A program made the position numbers and the translations under genes. Below the pieces are notes generated by a model that searched no databases, was not told where the DNA came from, and saw nothing but the letters and a program-made list of their open reading frames with translations. A stretch of DNA of 11,715 bases from Muribaculum sp. (GTDB lineage Bacteria > Bacillota > Clostridia > Lachnospirales > Lachnospiraceae): positions 1 to 11,715 of the forward strand of contig JAMPHH010000081.1 of the NCBI GenBank assembly GCA_023663505.1, in the 5' to 3' direction. Positions 7,388 through 11,715 of this stretch are shown piece after piece (within the stretch, counting starts at the first letter, position 1; every line of letters begins with the position of its first letter).

Positions 7388-7828
7388 ATGACTACACGAA
7401 AGAAAGCAGCTATCCTTATTTTGACATTATCCATTATGATCATGACGCTTGTCGGCTGCGCGGCCAAGACCTACGCAAATCTTGAGGAATGGTATAACGA
7501 TAACCCGAAAGCGACGAGTCAGGTACAGGCAGGGCTCAACCAAGCCAATACATCCGACGATATGTCCGTGGAATTTGCCATAGAGGACAATCAGATCATA
7601 TACCGCTACAAATTGAATGAGCAGCTGTTTGGCTTGGACGACGAGACAGACCGTATCCTGAAATCCACCCTTGAAAATAACCTGAATGTTCAGCGCGACA
7701 GCTTTATCCAGTCGATAGACGACATCGCCCTCGGCTCCGGCATTGACGCCAGCCTGATCAGCGTCCATTTGGAATATTATAATCCCGGGGATACCACCCC
7801 TGTCTTTAGTCAGGTTGTGACCAAGTAG
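7388..7828 (+). CDS. Small lipoprotein, DUF4854-like
   Basis: A 146-residue secreted lipoprotein. The N-terminus is basic (MTTRKK) and then hydrophobic to residue 22, ending in the lipobox LVGC, with Cys24 as the lipidated residue. The mature part (YANLEEWYNDNPKATSQVQ, then VEFAIEDNQIIYRYK) resembles the small DUF4854 family of Clostridia, whose function is unknown to me; this match is from memory of the pattern. An AGAGGG ribosome binding site lies just upstream of the ATG. It probably shares the mecA transcript, since no terminator or clear promoter is seen in the 57-nt gap, but the two products act in different compartments. A large hairpin follows it. Confidence 0.75.
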   Translation: MTTRKKAAILILTLSIMIMTLVGCAAKTYANLEEWYNDNPKATSQVQAGLNQANTSDDMSVEFAIEDNQIIYRYKLNEQLFGLDDETDRILKSTLENNLNVQRDSFIQSIDDIALGSGIDASLISVHLEYYNPGDTTPVFSQVVTK

Positions 7829-7877
7829 GCGACTGAGCAGAATGCCGCTCACGGCTCAATAAAGCAAAAAGGCAAAA

Positions 7878-7966
7878 AAGAGCGCTTCCCATGATTGAAC
7901 TACCTATGATCAAAACGTCTCCGACCGAAACCGTTCTGATCAAATCTCTCATGGAAAGTGCTTTTA
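7878..7966. terminator. Large nested hairpin, probable bidirectional terminator
   Basis: The outer stem AGCGCTTCCCATGA (7881-7894) pairs with TCATGGAAAGTGCT (7949-7962) with one mismatch and one wobble, extended by AAG/TTT. The inner stem TGATCAAAACG (7907-7917) pairs with CGTTCTGATCA (7932-7942) with one mismatch. A-rich sequence on the left and TTTTATATT on the right give a U-tract on either strand. It lies between the convergent lipoprotein and DUF1858 genes. It is much longer than an ordinary terminator. Confidence 0.65.
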
Positions 7967-8009
7967 TATTCCTGCGCAAAACAGTATGATTTGCTGATAT
8001 TTTCCAATC

Positions 8010-8201
8010 CTACAGGGATTCTATCGCTTCCATCAGGGAATCAATATCTATCCCGTGAACCATGGCGGCCTCCTCCAAAGACTCCCCCTGTGCCGAAGGG
8101 CATCCCAGACAATGCATGCCCGCATCCATCAATACAGGCGCCACGTCAGGATTCGCGCGTAAAATTTCACCGATTGTCATTTCCCTTGTAATTCCACTCA
8201 T
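8010..8201 (-). CDS. DUF1858-type small redox-disulfide protein
   Basis: A cytoplasmic protein of 63 residues. The internal ATG at 8201 is chosen because AGAGGAG lies six bases upstream; a longer frame from 8222 has no such site. It resembles the DUF1858 domain (hybrid-cluster-protein-associated disulfide domain): MTIGEILRANPDVAPVLMDAGMHCLGCPSA, with a CxxC pair (Cys31, Cys34) at the start of a helix, followed by SLEEAAMVHGIDIDSLMEAI. The family is common in anaerobes and is thought to be redox-related, but its biochemical role is not established to my knowledge. The gene has its own promoter and a palindrome at the expected transcription start. It is divergent from the pyruvate formate-lyase locus, which suggests a shared response to anaerobic or redox conditions (inference). 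Confidence 0.85.
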   Translation of the reverse strand: MSGITREMTIGEILRANPDVAPVLMDAGMHCLGCPSAQGESLEEAAMVHGIDIDSLMEAIESL

Positions 8202-8220
8202 GTTTTTCTCCTCTCTGAAC

Positions 8221-8256
8221 ACCTGTCATGCAGGTACTTGTCCTAACAATTTGTTA
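8221..8256. promoter_or_regulatory. Palindromes at the start of the DUF1858 transcript
   Basis: TAACAA-T-TTGTTA (8244-8256) is a perfect 6-1-6 palindrome just downstream of the -10 box, a typical repressor position. ACCTG-tcatg-CAGGT (8221-8235) lies between it and the ribosome binding site. A third repeat, CTATTC-N7-GAATAG (8288-8306), sits just upstream of the -35. None matches an operator I know. Confidence 0.4.
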
Positions 8257-8257
8257 C

Positions 8258-8286
8258 ATTATAATCTATTCCCCAAAGTCTGGCAA
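8258..8286 (-). promoter_or_regulatory. Promoter of the DUF1858 gene
   Basis: On the minus strand, TTGCCA (8286-8281) and TATAAT (8263-8258) are separated by exactly 17 nt. The expected start, near 8251, falls inside the palindrome at 8244-8256. Confidence 0.7.
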
Positions 8287-8403
8287 GCTATTCTTTTGAG
8301 GAATAGTTTTCGTTTGTGCGCCTTTATGCAAAATATACAAAATTATTCTGTCAATTTTTTCAATTGAGCCCTATTTTGTACATAAAAAAATGCACTATTG
8401 AAC

Positions 8404-8432
8404 TTGACTCTGACAATTGTTTTTCTTATAAT
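8404..8432 (+). promoter_or_regulatory. Strong promoter of the pyruvate formate-lyase locus
   Basis: TTGACT (8404-8409) and TATAAT (8427-8432) are separated by 17 nt, close to the sigma-A ideal. The start near 8439 gives a leader of about 90 nt. In the leader, AGTAAC (8448-8453) can pair with GTTACT (8492-8497), or AACCACA (8470-8476) with TGCGGTT (8488-8494); these two foldings exclude each other. TCAATT-N5-AATTGA (8351-8367) lies upstream. Confidence 0.8.
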
Positions 8433-8528
8433 ATAAGCAGGCTTAAGAGTAACAGGCACTGTCAAAGCCAACCACAGCTTTTTGCGGTGCGGTTACTTTA
8501 AAAAAATAAAAATAGGAGGCATTTCAAA

Positions 8529-10568
8529 ATGAAACCAATTGAAACTGATTTCGTGCGTGGCAAATGGGACAAAGAGGTCAATGTACGTGACTTCATCCAG
8601 AGAAACTATCATCCCTATGACGGTGATGAGTCTTTCCTGGCGGGGGCTACCCAGAACACCAAGGACCTGTGGGCAATGGTTCTTGATTTGCAGAAAAAGG
8701 AGAGAGAAGCCGGCGGCGTTCTCGATATGGACACCAAGGTTGTTTCCACCATCACTTCTCATGGTCCCGGCTATTTGGACAAATCCAAGGAGACCATCGT
8801 AGGTTTCCAGACTGACAAGCCTTTCAAGAGATCTCTGCAGCCTTACGGCGGTATCCGTATGGCAGAGAAGGCTTGCTCCGATAACGGTTATGAGGTTGAC
8901 CCTGAGATCTCCGAGTTCTTCTCCACTCACAGAAAGACACACAATGCAGGCTGCTTCGACGCTTACAATCCTGAGATGAGAGCATGCCGTTCCTCCCATA
9001 TCATCACCGGTCTTCCTGATGCTTATGGACGCGGTCGTATCATCGGCGATTACAGACGTGTTGCTCTGTACGGTATCGACAGACTGATCGAGGATAAGGA
9101 AGCACAGAAGGCATCTACCGGACGTGTTATGACTGATGACGTGATTCGTCTGCGCGAGGAGATTTCCGAGCAGATGATTGCTCTGAAGATGATGAAGGAG
9201 ATGGCTGCTTCTTACGGCTGCGATATCTCCAATCCCGCTACCAACGTGAAGGAAGCGATTCAGGCTGTATACTTCGGATATCTTTGTTCTGTAAAGGAGC
9301 AGAACGGTGCTGCTATGTCCTTGGGACGTACCTCCACCTTCCTTGATATCTATGCAGAGAGAGATCTGGCAAACGGCACCTTCACCGAGGAGCAGATTCA
9401 GGAGTTTGTTGATCACTTTATCATGAAGCTGCGCTGCGTGAAGTTCGCACGTACTCCCGAGTACAACCAGATCTTCGCAGGCGATCCCGTATGGGTTACA
9501 GAGTCTCTGGGCGGTGTCGGCGTTGACGGCAGACCTATGGTAACCAAGATGAGCTTCCGTTATCTGCACACCTTGGAGAACCTTGGACCTTCTCCCGAGC
9601 CCAACCTGACCGTACTTTGGTCTACAAGACTTCCTGAGAATTGGAAGAAATACTGTGCAAAGATGTCCATCCAGACATCCTCTATCCAGTATGAGAACGA
9701 CGATCTGATGAGAGTTACCCATGGCGATGATTACGGTATCGCTTGCTGTGTATCCTCCATGGTAATCGGTAAGGAGATGCAGTTCTTCGGTGCTCGCGCA
9801 AACCTTGCAAAGTGCCTGCTGTACGCTTTGAACGGCGGTGTTGATGAGGTTACCAAGAAGCAGGTTGGTCCTAAGTATCGTCCCGTTGTAGGCGACGTGC
9901 TTGACTTTGACGACGTAATGGATAAATTCATGGATATGATGGAGTGGCAGGCAGATGTATATGTAAACACTCTGAACATCATTCACTATATGCATGACAA
10001 ATACTGCTATGAGAGAGCTGAGATGGCGCTTCATGACAGAGATGTCAAGAGATATTTCGCTACGGGTGTTGCAGGCTTGTCCATCGTGGCTGACTCCCTT
10101 TCCGCTATCAAGTATGCAAAGGTTGAAGTAGTTCGCGATGAGGACGGCGTTATCGTTGACTTCAAGACCACAGGCGACTTCCCTAAGTATGGTAATGATG
10201 ATGACCGCGTGGACAGCATCGCTCAGGAGATCGTTCACAAGTTCATGACCGCGATCAGAAGACATCACACTTACAGGAACGGTATTCCTACAACCTCCAT
10301 CCTGACCATTACCTCCAACGTAACCTATGGTAAGGCTACCGGTAATACTCCCGATGGACGTAAGAAAGGCCAGCCCTTCGCTCCCGGTGCGAACCCTATG
10401 CACGGCCGCGATACTCATGGCGCTGTTGCTTCCCTGTCTTCCGTATCCAAGCTGCCCTTCAATGATGCACAGGATGGTATCTCCAATACCTTCACCATCA
10501 TCCCCGGCGCACTTGGCAAAGAGGATCAGGTATTTGCCGGTGATATCGAGTTAGACTTAAATAAATAA
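8529..10568 (+). CDS. pflB: Pyruvate formate-lyase core subunit lacking the glycyl-radical domain
   Basis: The catalytic core of pyruvate formate-lyase, which converts pyruvate and CoA into acetyl-CoA and formate during anaerobic growth. AGGAGG (8514-8519) with a 9-nt spacer fixes the start. The 679 residues follow the PflB family from NVRDFIQRNYHPYDGDESFL through TITSHGPGY and GLPDAYGRGRIIGDYRRVALYG to the active-site pair Cys406-Cys407 in GIACCVSSM. Near the end are TPDGRKKGQPFAPGANPMHGRD and ALGKED. Family members have about 750-760 residues; this one stops right after ALGKED, at the junction with the C-terminal domain, and ends with the unrelated tail VFAGDIELDLNK. The glycyl-radical loop is therefore absent here and is encoded separately at 10908-11150. 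The frame is intact and the codon use strongly biased, as in highly expressed genes. Alone it should be inactive, lacking the radical glycine. Confidence 0.95.
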   Translation: MKPIETDFVRGKWDKEVNVRDFIQRNYHPYDGDESFLAGATQNTKDLWAMVLDLQKKEREAGGVLDMDTKVVSTITSHGPGYLDKSKETIVGFQTDKPFKRSLQPYGGIRMAEKACSDNGYEVDPEISEFFSTHRKTHNAGCFDAYNPEMRACRSSHIITGLPDAYGRGRIIGDYRRVALYGIDRLIEDKEAQKASTGRVMTDDVIRLREEISEQMIALKMMKEMAASYGCDISNPATNVKEAIQAVYFGYLCSVKEQNGAAMSLGRTSTFLDIYAERDLANGTFTEEQIQEFVDHFIMKLRCVKFARTPEYNQIFAGDPVWVTESLGGVGVDGRPMVTKMSFRYLHTLENLGPSPEPNLTVLWSTRLPENWKKYCAKMSIQTSSIQYENDDLMRVTHGDDYGIACCVSSMVIGKEMQFFGARANLAKCLLYALNGGVDEVTKKQVGPKYRPVVGDVLDFDDVMDKFMDMMEWQADVYVNTLNIIHYMHDKYCYERAEMALHDRDVKRYFATGVAGLSIVADSLSAIKYAKVEVVRDEDGVIVDFKTTGDFPKYGNDDDRVDSIAQEIVHKFMTAIRRHHTYRNGIPTTSILTITSNVTYGKATGNTPDGRKKGQPFAPGANPMHGRDTHGAVASLSSVSKLPFNDAQDGISNTFTIIPGALGKEDQVFAGDIELDLNK

Positions 10569-10591
10569 GTAACTCGATCACGATATCACCG
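10538..10591 (+). repeat. Inverted repeat over the core stop codon
   Basis: CGGTGAT-ATCGAGTTA (10538-10553) pairs with TAACTCGAT (10570-10578) and ATCACCG (10585-10591), 16 pairs with a 6-nt bulge. The loop contains the stop codon TAA (10566-10568). It has no U-run and two genes of the locus follow, so it is more likely an mRNA-stabilising or processing structure than a terminator. Confidence 0.6.
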
Positions 10592-10622
10592 TGTGACACT
10601 TGAGTTAGACTTGAACAAGTAA
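10548..10622 (+). repeat. In-frame direct repeat of the core's last codons
   Basis: The 21-nt unit encoding ELDLNK and a stop (10548-10568) recurs at 10602-10622, 54 nt later and in the same frame. The two copies differ at three bases, all at third codon positions and all synonymous (TTA/TTG, AAT/AAC, AAA/AAG). Confidence 0.8.
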
Positions 10623-10651
10623 TCATAGTTAAAAGCAATAAAGGAGACACT

Positions 10652-10855
10652 ATGGACGAGAAGCAGATGATTGACGATCTTGTAAAAATGCTGGATTCCG
10701 GCATGGCAAACGGCGTCGGACATGTAAATGTAGACACTGCCGCAGAAGAGGAAGCGTCAAAGAACGTTCAGACAATGGGCTGTACGGATTGTTCCAGAAC
10801 ACCGTTAGCCTGCAGTGTACCCACCTTACATGAGGGACTGGATGATTACCAATAA
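10652..10855 (+). CDS. Small Cys-rich protein related to the glycyl-radical domain start
   Basis: A 67-residue protein between the two pyruvate formate-lyase parts, with a good ribosome binding site (AAGGAG, five bases from ATG). Residues 7-29 (IDDLVKMLDSGMANGVGHVNV...) align by eye with residues 8-30 of the radical subunit (VDNLVNLLDGYATKGGHHLNV...), sharing the LV-LLD helix and the G-GH-NV strand. After that the sequence diverges: an acidic stretch (EEEA), then Cys44, Cys47 and Cys54 in GCTDCSRTPLAC (CX2CX6C) and a SVPTLHEGLDD end. No radical-site RVSGY is present, so it cannot carry the radical. The cysteines could bind metal or form a disulfide. I do not recognise a named family. Position and resemblance suggest that it binds the core where the radical domain docks, but this is inference. 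Confidence 0.85.
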   Translation: MDEKQMIDDLVKMLDSGMANGVGHVNVDTAAEEEASKNVQTMGCTDCSRTPLACSVPTLHEGLDDYQ

Positions 10856-10882
10856 TTAGTCTCTCATAACACAATGAATCAT

Positions 10883-10910
10883 ATAATAATTAAAGGAGGA
10901 AATTATTATG
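10883..10910 (+). promoter_or_regulatory. Hairpin presenting the ribosome binding site of the radical subunit
   Basis: ATAATAATT (10883-10891) and AATTATTAT (10901-10909) are perfectly complementary (9 A-U pairs). Their 9-nt loop is AAAGGAGGA, the Shine-Dalgarno sequence itself, and the first two bases of the ATG lie in the stem. Confidence 0.6.
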
Positions 10911-11150
10911 GCAGCAAACACAGCACAGGTTGACAACCTTGTAAATTTATTGGATGGCTATGCAACTAAAGGCGGTCATCATCTGAACGTAAACGTTCTG
11001 AACAGAGACACCTTACTGGATGCCCAGAAGCATCCCGAGAATTATCCTCAGCTGACGATCCGCGTATCCGGATATGCAGTAAACTTCATCAAGCTGACTC
11101 CCGAGCAGCAGGCTGATGTAATTTCTCGTACCTTCCATGAGGCAATCTAA
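10908..11150 (+). CDS. grcA: Separate glycyl-radical subunit of pyruvate formate-lyase (GrcA/YfiD-like)
   Basis: An 80-residue protein equal to the missing C-terminal domain of PflB. Residues 8-31 (VDNLVNLLDGYATKGGHHLNVNVL) and 32-49 match the domain's start. RVSGYAVNF at 52-60 is the radical loop, with Gly55 the expected radical carrier, and LTPEQQADVISRTFHEAI is the family's usual ending. AAAGGAGG provides a strong ribosome binding site. In E. coli the homologue YfiD (GrcA) is a spare part that replaces an oxygen-damaged domain; here the core has no such domain of its own, so this protein should be an obligate subunit. A radical SAM activating enzyme (PflA) must install the radical, but its gene is not in this window. 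The locus ends with a terminator 20 nt downstream. The family call is firm; the gene symbol is borrowed from the E. coli homologue. Confidence 0.93.
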   Translation: MAANTAQVDNLVNLLDGYATKGGHHLNVNVLNRDTLLDAQKHPENYPQLTIRVSGYAVNFIKLTPEQQADVISRTFHEAI

Positions 11151-11170
11151 TACAGCCGTTTAAGACAAGC

Positions 11171-11207
11171 GGGAAGCCATAGCGATTGCTATGGCTTCCC
11201 CTTTTTT
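11171..11207 (+). terminator. Strong terminator of the pyruvate formate-lyase locus
   Basis: A perfect 13-bp stem, GGGAAGCCATAGC (11171-11183) with GCTATGGCTTCCC (11188-11200), has a 4-nt loop and is followed by CTTTTTT. This closes the three-gene unit. Confidence 0.93.
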
Positions 11208-11231
11208 GTTCCGATTCGGTATTGTGTTGTT

Positions 11232-11318
11232 TCAAGCATTTCTAAATACTTCTTCAAATTTTCTCACCACAGCTTTCAGCGTTCCATCCAGATAACGGCT
11301 CGCCCCTGCCTCAGACAT
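11232..11318 (-). CDS. Small 28-residue reading frame overlapping the permease stop
   Basis: An ATG at 11318 overlaps the permease stop codon by 8 nt (ATGTCTGA), with AGAGG six bases upstream, a layout typical of translational coupling. The 28-residue product begins MSEAGASRYLDG and has a basic/hydrophobic second half (LKAVVRKFEEVF), perhaps an amphipathic helix. I recognise no family. It may be the start of a former longer gene cut off here, a genuine small protein, or chance. Confidence 0.3.
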   Translation of the reverse strand: MSEAGASRYLDGTLKAVVRKFEEVFRNA

Positions 11319-11662
11319 CCTTTACCTCTATATTTTTGACGGACAGAAAAACAGATACACACGCCAATATAAACAAGACAATATAAAAAGGAATACTGCC
11401 AATCAATGTAAATTCCCCGATATTCCCCTGCGTGAAACACACAATAATGACAGCCGCCACAATTACCGCTTTTGACGATTTCATTACCATACCGACCCAC
11501 AATGCAACATAGCTTATACTCACCATTGCAGCAGAGCTGAGAATAATATTAAGCCAAAAGGACAATTCTCCCATCCGTATGCTTGCTGTTGATATATGCG
11601 TATATGACCTTGTCAGCAACAAAACTCCATAAATTAACACCTTGCTCATGGTTATCGCCGCA
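11311..11662 (-). pseudogene. ABC-2 type permease, 3' exon of an interrupted gene
   Basis: The last 112-116 codons of a multispanning membrane protein. From the intron boundary the frame reads AAITMSKVLIYGVLLL and continues through hydrophobic segments (FWLNIILSSAAMVSISYVALWVGMVM, KAVIVAAVIIVCF, FTLIGSIPFYIVLFILACVSVFL) to NIEVKDV. The pattern resembles the C-terminal half of ABC-2 permeases of the bacteriocin/lantibiotic-immunity type; this is by resemblance, and no ATPase partner is in view. Such permeases have about 230-250 residues, so roughly half is missing. The frame stays open up to the predicted 3' end of a group II intron at 11663, so the gene is probably interrupted rather than deleted; splicing could restore it. 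An ATG at 11649 is internal and has no convincing ribosome binding site. Confidence 0.65.
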
Positions 11663-11715
11663 ATCGAGTAGGAGGTAGGCGATTATTTCGCCTACCGACC
11701 TCTCACACCACCGTG
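11663..11715 (-). mobile_element. Group II intron 3' end (domain VI and part of domain V)
   Basis: On the minus strand the sequence runs from CACGGTGGTGTG, like the 3' strand of domain V, into a hairpin. GGTAGGCGA and TCGCCTACC (9 bp, loop AATAA) form its tip. Below it, GAGAGG (11704-11699) pairs with CCT-A-CTC (11672-11666), leaving one unpaired A (11669). That A lies seven nucleotides before the predicted end ...CTCGAT (last base 11663), the usual position of the branch-point adenosine, and the end AT fits the AY rule. The rest of the intron, including any reverse transcriptase, lies beyond the window. Confidence 0.65.

Noticed and set aside
8244..8256. Rex (NADH-sensing) binding site
   Set aside because: The clostridial Rex consensus TTGTTAA-N4-TTAACAA has its half-sites in the opposite order and with wider spacing; only the words match.
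8493..10418. A 641-codon open frame on the minus strand opposite the pyruvate formate-lyase core
   Set aside because: It lies entirely antisense to a clear, highly biased coding gene; the long frame follows from the codon choice of the real gene. Its product has no recognisable domain and no ribosome binding site was found.
10568..10908. The split of pyruvate formate-lyase as a sequencing frameshift or simple nonsense mutation
   Set aside because: The two parts are 339 nt apart, with a third gene between them, separate ribosome binding sites and a new start codon, so no single base error could join them.
1..11715. CRISPR array, tRNA, rRNA or replication origin
   Set aside because: No regularly spaced repeats, no tRNA-like cloverleaf or conserved rRNA segments, and no iteron or DnaA-box cluster were seen on reading both strands.

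Overview
The window looks like a chromosomal segment from an anaerobic, low-to-moderate GC Firmicute, most likely a member of the Clostridia close to Lachnospiraceae. This is inferred from the protein set (pyruvate formate-lyase, a MecA adaptor, a class B sortase with a VPKTG substrate, a CwlD-type amidase, a GH18 cortex-lytic-like enzyme), from strong AGGAGG ribosome binding sites and from sigma-A-type promoters. Both edges carry mobile DNA: the C-terminal part of an IS1634/IS4-type transposase on the left, and the 3' end of a group II intron on the right.

Layout. 1-934: transposase fragment and its terminator. 1034-1741 (-): CwlD-like N-acetylmuramoyl-L-alanine amidase, divergent from 1877-3659 (+), a two-gene unit of class B sortase and a wall-anchored surface protein. 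3746-3784: terminator shared with the convergent GH18/SH3 glycosidase (3864-5570, -). 5571-6592: about 1 kb without a convincing intact gene, holding several inverted repeats and the mecA promoter. 6593-7828 (+): mecA and a small lipoprotein gene. 7878-7966: large nested hairpin, probably a bidirectional terminator. 8010-8201 (-): small DUF1858-type CxxC protein, divergent from 8529-11150 (+), the pyruvate formate-lyase locus, closed by a strong terminator. 11311-11662 (-): 3' exon of an ABC-2 type permease interrupted by the intron.

The most interesting part is the pyruvate formate-lyase locus. The 679-residue core carries the catalytic Cys-Cys pair but stops exactly where the glycyl-radical domain should begin. 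That domain, with RVSGY, is a separate 80-residue protein 339 nt further on. Between the two lies a 67-residue protein whose first half resembles the start of the glycyl-radical domain and whose second half has a CX2CX6C cluster in place of the radical loop. One strong promoter probably drives all three genes, each has its own ribosome binding site, and unusual RNA secondary structures sit at the core's stop codon and around the ribosome binding site of the radical subunit. I read this as a split pyruvate formate-lyase with an extra cysteine-rich small partner. The nearby DUF1858 redox-type protein fits an anaerobic or redox theme.

The remaining genes are mostly cell-envelope functions (amidase, sortase with its substrate, GH18 enzyme) and protein quality control (MecA). 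No activating enzyme (pflA), tRNA, rRNA or CRISPR array was seen.
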